Source: Planctomycetota bacterium (GTDB taxonomy: Bacteria > Planctomycetota > Phycisphaerae > Phycisphaerales > UBA1924). Taken from it: a DNA stretch of 64,000 nucleotides. Below the pieces are notes generated by a model. The model ran no database searches. It was not told the DNA's origin and saw only the letters and a program-made list of their open reading frames with translations. The stretch covers positions 34,339 to 98,338 of the forward strand of contig CAUJHH010000051.1 in assembly GCA_963204725.1 (NCBI GenBank), given 5' to 3'. Positions 51,787 through 59,677 of this stretch are shown here, piece by piece. A program made the position numbers and the translations under genes. Positions within the stretch are counted from its first letter, which is position 1. Each line of letters starts with the position of its first letter.

Positions 51787-54410
51787 GCTCAATCGCCACC
51801 GCGGCTCCCGCCTCGCCCCCACCCGGTTGCGATCCCATCGCCACGCGTCCCCTCGGCCTCACCATCCCCCGCGCCCTCTCGCTCCTCCTCATCCTCTTCC
51901 CCACCTTCCTTCGCATCCTTCTCATCGACGACCCCTTCCCCATTTGGGACACGAGCCCGTTCAAGTTTCCCGCGCCCTCCATCGGTGTGCCGCCCACACT
52001 CGCCCTCACGCTCAACGTCATGACGATTCTCGGCGCTGCCCTCGCGCTCATCGTCTCCGGCTCGCGTGTGCGACTGATTGAACCCCTTCTTCTCTTCGCC
52101 GGCGCGATCGTCGCCACCATGCACTCGCTCTTCATCGACGGGGGCTCACTCGACAATCTCCGAGTCGGCAGCGGCTGGACCGCCGCCCTCGCCGCAGGAA
52201 TCGGCATCCGCCACCTCGCCACCGACGCGCTCATCCGGCGCTGGATCTTCGCCATCGTGCTCGGCGCCTCCATGCCGCTCGCGATCCACTCGCTCGTGCA
52301 GGTCTTTGTCGAGCACCCCGCGACCGTCGCCGCCTACCGCGCCAACTCCGGATCCTTCCTCGACGCACGCGGCTGGACGCCCGGCTCGGCGATGGCGAGG
52401 AACTATGAGCGCCGACTCATGCAGCCCGAAGCGAGCGCCTGGTTCGGCATGTCGAATGTCCACGCGACCTTCGCCGCCGCGTTTGTCGTTGGATGGATGG
52501 GTGTCGTCATCGGCCCCCTCCTCCTGAAACTCGCTCGCAAGCCGGTGCCTCCCGCACAGCGCCAGAAGTGGAAGAACGCGCCGGCCGAGCCAGCCATCAA
52601 GCACCCCGCGCCGATCCGTGGCGAGCCCGTACTCCTCGCTGCGATGCTCGCGCTCGCCGTCACCATGCTCCTTCTGACCCGTTCCAAGGGTGGTGTCGCG
52701 GCTCTCGTGCTCGGCCTCACTCTCTTCGCTGGCGCGACGCTGCTCCAACGCAGCGCGAACAGGAGCCCGGACACACCAAGCCCGAAGTTCGCTCGTCTCG
52801 CACACGTCGCCCCACACCTGCTCGGCTCTGCGGTCATGCTCGGCGTCATCGCCCTCATCACGCTGCGTGGCATGATCGGTACCGCGATCGGCGAATTGTC
52901 GCTGCTCTTTCGGTGGTTCTATATCTCTGCCGCAACGCGCATCTTCGCCGATCAGCCGCTCCTCGGCGTCGGCCCGGCGGACTTCCGTCCTGCATACGAA
53001 CTTGCCAAGAACCCACTCTCTCCCGAGGAGGTCATCAGCCCCCACTCGCTTCCCTTCGACTGGCTCGCGACGCTCGGCATCGGCGGCATCGCTTGGCTCG
53101 CGATCGTCGTCGGCTGGTCGATCTGGCTTGGCATCTCGCTGATGCCACGACGAGCGACGCCGAGCCAGTCGCCGGCGGCTCCTGATCCTTCCGAGGTGAC
53201 CCGCCCGCTCATGCACCAGATCGGCTGGGCGTTTCTCATCATCACCCTCGCGTGCGTCACCGCGTTCATCATCGAACTCGGCGGCTACGCCGACGTGCTG
53301 CCGATGGGCACGCACCTCTCCGACATGGCCATCGTGATCTCGCAGTCCCGATTCCCCGGCCTCATCCTCTGGTTCCTCGCCACCGCACTCCTCCTCGTCC
53401 GTCCCCTCGACGGCCTCCTCCTCCGTCGCACGCTCGGCTGCATCGGACTGACGCTGCTCGCATCCGCGTGCATCGACGTCGCGCCCGTCTGGGCCAACAG
53501 CGCGGCCCTCTTCTTCGTGATGCTCGGTCTCGCTTGCAGCCGCGAGATCGCGTCGGAGGATCTCCCGACCACGCGCGAGCGCACTACCAAGCTTGTCGGC
53601 GCTGGGATCGTGCTAATGACGGCAGTTCCCATGCTCTGGTCCGTGCCGCGAGTGATGGAGTGGGAACGGAACTTGGTCGATGGAGGAGCGCTGGCCCGTG
53701 AACTCGGCCTTCTCCGAGTTCGTGCCGCAGCAATTGACGCGGGAAAGCCGCTTCCCGGGGATTCGATCGAACGATGGAATGAGGACCTGCCCGAGATGTT
53801 GAAAGTCGAACATCAAGGTTCACTCGCCGAGCAACTCGACTGGCAGTTCATCGAACGTGACTGGATCCCAGAACGAGACTTTGATTCTGTTCCGGATGGT
53901 CTGAGCCATCCCGAAACGTGGCTCGCGGCTAGCGAGTGGATGATCGAACAAGCCGTGACGCGCCATAAGTACTTCACGCCGAGTCTTCCAAAAGCGCTGG
54001 TGCCGGGATCTCCTGTCTATGACCCGGCAGCGGTCCTCTCCGCGATGAGTGCGGCTGAATGGGCGGGTCGAGCGACGAGATCAAGCCCCCAATCATCGTC
54101 CTCGTACGGAGCCCTTGCCCGCGCCAACATGATTCTCGCAACGGTTCGAGGTCCGACGACTGAGCCCGGACGCAATGCCCTCGCCGCCGCCATCGCCGCC
54201 TTCGAACGTGCCGCCTCGCTCGACCCCCACGGCATCACCTATCCCCTGCAACTCTTCGAACTTGCCCGCCAGACCGGCGACCGAGATCTGGCCCGGAAAT
54301 GGGCCGAGGAACTCCTCCGTCGCAACGCCAATATGAAGCTCGATCCTGTCCGCGCCCTGACGCCAGAGCAGATCTCCCGGGCCGAGGCCGCCCTCCGTCC
54401 AAGCCCCTGA
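51783..54410 (+). CDS. O-antigen ligase/polymerase-like membrane protein with TPR-like tail
   Basis: 875-residue protein with about 12 membrane helices (30-600) and a hydrophilic C-terminal region. The Wzy/WaaL signature lies in the large periplasmic loop and after it: GPADFRPAYELAKN and SPHSLPFDWLATLGIGGI (conserved His and helix entry). The last 130 residues (ALARANMILATV, AFERAASLDPHG, LARQTGDRDLARKWAEELL) look like TPR repeats. It probably transfers or polymerises lipid-linked glycans made by the preceding WecA-like enzyme. Coupled by a 4-base overlap to that gene; last gene of the operon from ispH. Confidence 0.85.
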   Translation: MSSIATAAPASPPPGCDPIATRPLGLTIPRALSLLLILFPTFLRILLIDDPFPIWDTSPFKFPAPSIGVPPTLALTLNVMTILGAALALIVSGSRVRLIEPLLLFAGAIVATMHSLFIDGGSLDNLRVGSGWTAALAAGIGIRHLATDALIRRWIFAIVLGASMPLAIHSLVQVFVEHPATVAAYRANSGSFLDARGWTPGSAMARNYERRLMQPEASAWFGMSNVHATFAAAFVVGWMGVVIGPLLLKLARKPVPPAQRQKWKNAPAEPAIKHPAPIRGEPVLLAAMLALAVTMLLLTRSKGGVAALVLGLTLFAGATLLQRSANRSPDTPSPKFARLAHVAPHLLGSAVMLGVIALITLRGMIGTAIGELSLLFRWFYISAATRIFADQPLLGVGPADFRPAYELAKNPLSPEEVISPHSLPFDWLATLGIGGIAWLAIVVGWSIWLGISLMPRRATPSQSPAAPDPSEVTRPLMHQIGWAFLIITLACVTAFIIELGGYADVLPMGTHLSDMAIVISQSRFPGLILWFLATALLLVRPLDGLLLRRTLGCIGLTLLASACIDVAPVWANSAALFFVMLGLACSREIASEDLPTTRERTTKLVGAGIVLMTAVPMLWSVPRVMEWERNLVDGGALARELGLLRVRAAAIDAGKPLPGDSIERWNEDLPEMLKVEHQGSLAEQLDWQFIERDWIPERDFDSVPDGLSHPETWLAASEWMIEQAVTRHKYFTPSLPKALVPGSPVYDPAAVLSAMSAAEWAGRATRSSPQSSSSYGALARANMILATVRGPTTEPGRNALAAAIAAFERAASLDPHGITYPLQLFELARQTGDRDLARKWAEELLRRNANMKLDPVRALTPEQISRAEAALRPSP

Positions 54411-54747
54411 CAGGAATTCTTGATTCGCCAACGACCTGCGCTAGCATTCCGACTCGCCCGAAAGGGGTCAGACGTTCCCGGCGGCACGTGCCGCCCCGTG
54501 ACCGGTCTCCCCCCCACCGGGCCTGCCAAGGCGACGACCGATGGACGAGGATCCAGACAACGAACCTGACTGACCGCGGTTCACGCATCCTCTCGTCGCG
54601 TCCCATCATTCCATCAAACGCCGCACACGCCCATGACCATTCCGTCGGGGCACACGCGGTTCGAGTAGTCCCGGCAACCACACAATCGCACCCCGGAGCG
54701 CCGCACACCGCGTCCCGCTCCCAAGCATCGAGCACGGAACGTCACCC
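54411..54747 (+). promoter_or_regulatory. Leader region of fusA with candidate promoter and hairpin
   Basis: 337 bases without a gene. TTGATT (54420-54425) and TAGCAT (54442-54447), 16 bases apart, form a plausible promoter, giving a leader of about 290 bases. Within it the perfect palindrome GGCGGCACGTGCCGCC (54480-54495) can fold into a hairpin, followed by a C-rich stretch but no U-tract. No ribosomal-protein genes lie upstream, so fusA is not in an S12-S7 operon here and may have its own leader control. Confidence 0.4.
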
Positions 54748-56871
54748 ATGGCCACCGACCTGTCAAATATCCGCAACATCGGCATCTGCGCTCACATCGA
54801 CGCCGGCAAGACCACCGTCTCCGAGCGCATCCTCTACTACACCGGCAAGAACTACAAGATCGGCGAGGTGCACGAGGGCACCGCGACGATGGACTTCCTG
54901 CAGGACGAGCAGGAGCGTGGCATCACCATCCAGTCCGCCGCGACGACGTGTCCCTGGACGCGCAACGGAATCGATTACAAGATCAACCTGATCGACACCC
55001 CCGGCCACGTGGACTTCACGATCGAAGTCGAGCGTTCGCTCCGCGTGCTCGACGGCGCGGTCGCGGTCTTCGACGGCAAGGAGGGCGTTGAGGCCCAGTC
55101 CGAGACCGTCTGGCGTCAGGCGGATCGCTACCGCGTTCCCCGCCTCTGTTTCATCAACAAGATGGACAAGCTCGGCGCGTCGTTCGACTTCTCGTTCGGC
55201 ACGCTCAAGACGCGCCTCGGTGCCAACGCCATCGCGATCCAGTACCCGATCGGCCAGGGCAACGAGTTCCACGGCATCATCGACCTCATGCGGATGGTCG
55301 CGTACTACTTCGAGGGCGACAAGGGCGAGACGATGGTCGAGAAGCCCATCCCCGCCGAGTGGCAGGAGACCGCCGAGAAGTGGCGCCACGAGATGGTGGA
55401 GAAGATCTGCGAGCTCGACGACTCCCTGATGGAGAAGTATCTCGCAGATCAGGTCCCCTCGGAAGCCGAGCTCAAGGCCGGGCTGCGCAAGGGCATCCGC
55501 GAGCGTGCGTGCAACGGCGTGCTCTGTGGTGCCGCGCTCCGCAACATGGGCGTGCAGGCGCTGCTCGACGCGGTCATCGACTATCTCCCCGCTCCCGCCG
55601 AGCGTGAGCACGTGCAGGGCACCCATCCGCGCGACAAGGAAGAGGTCCTTTCCCGTCCGCACGAGGACACCGCCCCCTTCTCCGCGCTGGTCTTCAAGGT
55701 CGTGTCGGACACCCACGGCGACCTGACCTATATCCGCGTCTACTCCGGCAAGCTCGCCAAGGGCACGCGACTCCTCAACCCCGGCAACGGCAAGAAGGAG
55801 AACGCCAGCCGCATCTTCGAGATGCACGCCAACAACCGCATCCCGCTCGATGAGGTCTCGGCGGGCGCGATCGTTGCCGTCGTCGGCATCAAGGACTCCT
55901 ACACCGGTGACACGCTCTGCGATCCCGAGGAGCCCATCATCCTGGAGCGCATGACCTTCCCGGAGCCGGTCATCTCGATGTCGATCGAGCCCAAGACGGC
56001 CGACGACAAGCGGAAGCTCTCCGAGGCCCTGATGACCATCCGTCGTGAGGATCCCTCCTTCCGCTTCACGTACGACGACGAGACCGCCCAGACCATCATC
56101 TCCGGCATGGGCGAGCTCCACCTTGACATCATCCGCACCAAGCTCGTGCGCGACATGAAGATCAGCGTTGAGGTCGGCAAGCCCCGCGTCGCCTATCGCG
56201 AGACGGTCACCAAGCGAGTCGAGTACGTGCGAGGCAAGTTCGTCAAGCAGACCGGCGGCCGCGGCCAGTTCGGCGATTGCCAGATCCACTTCGAACCGTA
56301 CACCGCCGAGCAGGCCAAGGAGGACGAGCTCGATTTCACCGAGAACGTCGCTGTCGACATCAAGGTCGTCGGCGGCGCGATCCCGAAGGAGTACGTCCCC
56401 TCCGTCGAGCACGGCATCCGCCAGACGTGCCTCTCCGGCGTGAAGTTCGGCTATCAGATGATCAACGTCAAGGCGACGATCGTCGACGGCTCGTACCACC
56501 CGGTCGATTCGTCACAGGTCGCCTTCGAGCAGGCCGGACGCCTCGCCGTCATGGAAGCAACCGAGAAGGCCGGGCCGGTTCTCCTCGAGCCGATCATGAA
56601 GGTCGTCATCACCGTGCCCAACGACTACCTCGGAAACGTCACCGGCGACGTCTCCTCACGGCGCGGCATGATCATCGATACCGACGACCGCGGCGTCGTC
56701 AAAATGGTCTCGTGCGAGATTCCTCTCTCCGAGCTCTTCGGGTACACCACGACGCTTCGTGGCATGTCGCAGGGCCGCGCCTCGGCGACGATGGAGTTCC
56801 TCGAGTACCGCCCGATGCCGTCGAACCTCATGAAGGATCTCGTCGAGGGCGGCGCGAAGGGCAAGAAATGA
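54748..56871 (+). CDS. fusA: Elongation factor G
   Basis: 707-residue GTPase driving ribosomal translocation. GTP-binding motifs: AHIDAGKTT (P-loop), DEQERGITIQSAAT (switch I), DTPGHVDFT (G3) and NKMDK (G4). Domain II and the later domains follow with RVYSGKLAKGT, GMGELHLDII, GGRGQFGDC and HPVDSSQVAF, ending with the domain V stretch LRGMSQGRASATMEFLEY. Length and motifs are those of a standard EF-G. It is flanked by its own leader and an intrinsic terminator, so it is a single-gene unit. Confidence 0.97.
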   Translation: MATDLSNIRNIGICAHIDAGKTTVSERILYYTGKNYKIGEVHEGTATMDFLQDEQERGITIQSAATTCPWTRNGIDYKINLIDTPGHVDFTIEVERSLRVLDGAVAVFDGKEGVEAQSETVWRQADRYRVPRLCFINKMDKLGASFDFSFGTLKTRLGANAIAIQYPIGQGNEFHGIIDLMRMVAYYFEGDKGETMVEKPIPAEWQETAEKWRHEMVEKICELDDSLMEKYLADQVPSEAELKAGLRKGIRERACNGVLCGAALRNMGVQALLDAVIDYLPAPAEREHVQGTHPRDKEEVLSRPHEDTAPFSALVFKVVSDTHGDLTYIRVYSGKLAKGTRLLNPGNGKKENASRIFEMHANNRIPLDEVSAGAIVAVVGIKDSYTGDTLCDPEEPIILERMTFPEPVISMSIEPKTADDKRKLSEALMTIRREDPSFRFTYDDETAQTIISGMGELHLDIIRTKLVRDMKISVEVGKPRVAYRETVTKRVEYVRGKFVKQTGGRGQFGDCQIHFEPYTAEQAKEDELDFTENVAVDIKVVGGAIPKEYVPSVEHGIRQTCLSGVKFGYQMINVKATIVDGSYHPVDSSQVAFEQAGRLAVMEATEKAGPVLLEPIMKVVITVPNDYLGNVTGDVSSRRGMIIDTDDRGVVKMVSCEIPLSELFGYTTTLRGMSQGRASATMEFLEYRPMPSNLMKDLVEGGAKGKK

Positions 56872-56895
56872 GTCCGCATAACTGATCGAACCTTG

Positions 56896-56926
56896 AAGGG
56901 CCGATCCACCCGGGTCGGCCCTTTCT
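56896..56926 (+). terminator. Intrinsic terminator of fusA
   Basis: AAGGGCCGA (56896-56904) pairs with TCGGCCCTT (56915-56923), with TTCTCTT following, 24 bases after the fusA stop. Confidence 0.85.
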
Positions 56927-57015
56927 CTTGCGCTGGTGCACGCTACACTGAAGCCAATCTTGATCTCGCTCGCGGGGAGGGATCGTTCTATCAAGGACGA
57001 AGGAGCGAATCTGAA

Positions 57016-57726
57016 ATGCTGGACCGCGATCCGCTGACCGTGCCAACTATCCGTATGTCCCCGAGTCGCTTCGCGCCGTTCGATACGCGTTCCGACGTCG
57101 CCGCAGCTGCACGCGACGAGTCTCATCGCTTGCTCTGGTGTAACGAGACCTACGCCTCGACGGTCGGAGCGAGTGTCGACAGCCTCAAGGGATCGGACCT
57201 GCGATCCCTCTTCGGAAACCTCTTCGCTGACGAGCGTGCCGAGCTCATCGCTCCCGCGATCGAGCGGGAGGCCCTCGTCTCTTACGACCAGGTGGTTCGT
57301 GGCAGTCGCTTTCTCACCCGCATCTTTCCACTGGATTCCGCCGAGTTCAGCGTGAGGGGATACTTCGTGCTCGCCGAGCCCTGCTCTACCTCGAACCCAA
57401 TGCGAGGCGGGCAGACCCTCAGAAGCGCAAAGCACGCCGACCTCGGAGAGTTGGCGGCGCTCACGCGACGCGAACTCGAGATTTTCCGCCTGCTCGCCGA
57501 GGGACTGACCGGTGCCGAGATCGCGTCCGAGCTCCACCGATCCCACAAGACCATCGAGTTTCACACCGCCCGCATCCTGCATGCCCTCTCCTTGAGGAGT
57601 CGAACCGAACTGGCCCGCATGGCTGCGGAGCGGGGACTGATGGGCTTCAGCCGCGAGGCCTGGAACGACGTGGCACAGGGCCGAGTCCCGGCTGCACGAC
57701 GCGCGTCGACCAAGAACCAGGGATAG
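57016..57726 (+). CDS. LuxR-type transcriptional regulator with PAS-like sensor domain
   Basis: 236-residue cytoplasmic regulator. The ATG at 57016 has AGGAG 10 bases upstream. The N-terminal part (about 30-125) is PAS-like (HRLLWCNETYASTVGASVDS). The C-terminal helix-turn-helix is a complete LuxR/GerE domain: LTRRELEIFRLLAEGLTGAEIA, then HRSHKTIEFHTARILHALSL. No receiver aspartate or membrane span is seen, so the PAS-like domain probably senses the signal directly. Targets unknown. It stands between fusA and adk, with about 90 bases before the latter. Confidence 0.87.
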   Translation: MLDRDPLTVPTIRMSPSRFAPFDTRSDVAAAARDESHRLLWCNETYASTVGASVDSLKGSDLRSLFGNLFADERAELIAPAIEREALVSYDQVVRGSRFLTRIFPLDSAEFSVRGYFVLAEPCSTSNPMRGGQTLRSAKHADLGELAALTRRELEIFRLLAEGLTGAEIASELHRSHKTIEFHTARILHALSLRSRTELARMAAERGLMGFSREAWNDVAQGRVPAARRASTKNQG

Positions 57727-57819
57727 GCGGCCGGCTCCGGCACCGACGAACGCCTTCCGATTCGGGTTGCCAACGGCATCCGGACGGTTAATCTTCAGGG
57801 CGTTCCCACGGAGTCCCCC

Positions 57820-58455
57820 ATGCCGAACCGCTACCAGACCATTCTGCTCTTCGGCGCCCCCGGCGCGGGGAAGGGCACACAGGGCAAGATTCTCGGACAA
57901 GTGCCGGGGTTCTATCACCTCTCCTGCGGCGAGGTCTTTCGTACGCTGGATCTCACCTCGGAGATCGGCAAGACGTTCATGCAGCACTCGTCGCGCGGCG
58001 AGCTGGTGCCCGACGATGTCACGATCAAGATGTGGCAGCAGAACATGCACGCCCGCACCGTCCTGAGCGACTACAAGCCGTCGCAGGACCTGCTGGTACT
58101 CGACGGCATCCCCCGCAACGCTCATCAAGCCGACCTGATGAAGAAGCACATCAATGTGCTGCTCATCGTCCACCTCGTCTGCCCGGACAAGGAAGAGATG
58201 ATCAAGCGTCTCCGTCGGCGTGCGCTCAAAGAGAATCGTGTCGACGATGCGAAGGAAGAGGTGATCCGACGCCGCTGGGAGGTCTACGAGCGAGAGACGT
58301 TCCCGGTGCTCCAGTACTATCCGAGCAACGTGGTTCGTGAGGTCAGTGCAGTCGGCTCGCCGGCACAGGTGCTCCAACATCTGCTTGAGCACGTCGTTCC
58401 CGTGCAGTCGTCCCACTTCCGGAACTCGCTTGCCGACGACAACGCGGACGCCTGA
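57820..58455 (+). CDS. adk: Adenylate kinase-family nucleoside monophosphate kinase
   Basis: 211-residue cytoplasmic kinase interconverting AMP, ATP and ADP. P-loop LFGAPGAGKGTQ (Lys18), YHLSCGEVFR (AMP site), LDGIPRNAHQADLM (family DGFPR, here DGIPRN) and the short-LID arginines RRRALKENRVDDAKEEVIRRR. The LID is the short form without zinc cysteines. Slight departures from classical Adk (Ile and Asn in the DGFPRT motif) leave open a related monophosphate-kinase specificity. Independent gene. Confidence 0.87.
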   Translation: MPNRYQTILLFGAPGAGKGTQGKILGQVPGFYHLSCGEVFRTLDLTSEIGKTFMQHSSRGELVPDDVTIKMWQQNMHARTVLSDYKPSQDLLVLDGIPRNAHQADLMKKHINVLLIVHLVCPDKEEMIKRLRRRALKENRVDDAKEEVIRRRWEVYERETFPVLQYYPSNVVREVSAVGSPAQVLQHLLEHVVPVQSSHFRNSLADDNADA

Positions 58456-58546
58456 GCCGATCGCGATACTTGTCGCAGCCAATCTCTTTACTCGTCCGAG
58501 ACGTTTTCATACGCTGTCGCCGCGCCGCTTTCATGGAGACTTGTAG

Positions 58547-59545
58547 ATGATGACCGGTTTCAGCCGCACGATCGCGATCGCATGCACGGCTCTTGTGACC
58601 GTCACCGCTGCAGCCGCCGACACCCAGATCCGCCTCGCGAGTGGCGAGGTGCTCAATGTCGCGATCTTGGAAACGACCGAGACCCACATCCGCTGCAGCC
58701 ACCCCGTGCTGGGAGAGATCCTGATCCCGCGTGATCAGGTCGTGATCATCGCCACCACGGATGCCGCGGCGCCCGCGAGCACGGAGCCAGTTGTTGCCCA
58801 ACCCGCCGACGCGTCCTCCGACGCGGAGGCAGCCGCGCCGGATGCTCCGGTCGAGCCCGAGGGCCCCGCGCCGAAGTTCTCGTTCTGGAACGGCTGGAAG
58901 CGCACCGTTGATCTGGGCGTGATTGGCTCGGATGGAAACTCGGAGACCTTTGGTGCCCGTGCCGCGGTCGGCGCTGCCCGCAAGACCGACTACATGGAAA
59001 CCACGATCGGACTCTCCTACGTCTACAACTCGGACAACGGCGAGAAGACCAAGAGCCGCGGCGAACTGACGGGGCGCAACGATTGGCTCTTCGGAAAGGA
59101 GTCTCGCTGGGGCTTCTTCGCCGAGGGCAAGATTGAGTACGACGAGTTCCAGGACTGGGACTGGCGTCTCTCCGGGTTTGTCGGACCCTCGTACGCGTTC
59201 ATCAAGAACGACAAGACCCTTCTCCGCGGGCGAGTCGGCGCCGGCGGCTCCTACGAACTCGGCGGCGACGACAACGGATTCGAGCCGGAGCTTCTCTTCG
59301 GCCTCGACTACGAGCACGCGTTCAACGACCGCAACAAGGTCTTCGCTTCTGTGGAATACCTCCCGAGTCTCTCCGATTTCCCTGACTACCGGCTGAACTC
59401 CAAGGCGGGCTGGGAGATCCTCGTCGACGAAGCATCCGGAGCGAACTTGAAGCTTGGCGTCGTCGATCGATATGACTCCGATCCGGGAGGTAGTTCCAAG
59501 AAGAACGACGTCGAGTACTTCATTACGCTCGGCTGGACCTTCTGA
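58547..59545 (+). CDS. DUF481 (YdiY-like) outer-membrane beta-barrel protein
   Basis: 332-residue exported protein. Signal peptide (residues 1-24, ending AAAAD), a small N-terminal beta domain (TQIRLASGEVLNVAILETTE, about 25-70), an Ala/Pro/Glu linker (70-110), then a barrel of alternating strands: NGWKRTVDLGVIGSDGNSET, TIGLSYVYNSDNGEKTKSRG, WGFFAEGKIEYDEFQDWDWR and the terminal EYFITLGWTF, which ends in the Phe required for outer-membrane assembly. This is the DUF481 pattern. Function in the family is unknown. Stand-alone gene. Confidence 0.85.
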   Translation: MMTGFSRTIAIACTALVTVTAAAADTQIRLASGEVLNVAILETTETHIRCSHPVLGEILIPRDQVVIIATTDAAAPASTEPVVAQPADASSDAEAAAPDAPVEPEGPAPKFSFWNGWKRTVDLGVIGSDGNSETFGARAAVGAARKTDYMETTIGLSYVYNSDNGEKTKSRGELTGRNDWLFGKESRWGFFAEGKIEYDEFQDWDWRLSGFVGPSYAFIKNDKTLLRGRVGAGGSYELGGDDNGFEPELLFGLDYEHAFNDRNKVFASVEYLPSLSDFPDYRLNSKAGWEILVDEASGANLKLGVVDRYDSDPGGSSKKNDVEYFITLGWTF

Positions 59546-59677
59546 ACCGGTGGTCGGCTCCGGGGTGATGGCCCGAGCCGTGTTGGCCCACGCAACCGCT
59601 CGCAGGCGCAGAGATATACTGCGATGGCAGGAGTTGGGGACTCCGATGCGGCCCACAGATCGCTGAAAGGTTTCACC

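Noticed and set aside
52146..53315. 389-codon open frame opposite the ligase-like gene
   Set aside because: Charged low-complexity shadow; the plus strand encodes regular membrane helices.
54650..54680. GGTTCGAG resembling a tRNA T-loop
   Set aside because: No matching acceptor, D or anticodon stems around it.
54763..56499. 578-codon open frame opposite fusA
   Set aside because: Antisense to an unmistakable EF-G; rich in Asp, Val, Leu and Gly with no motif.
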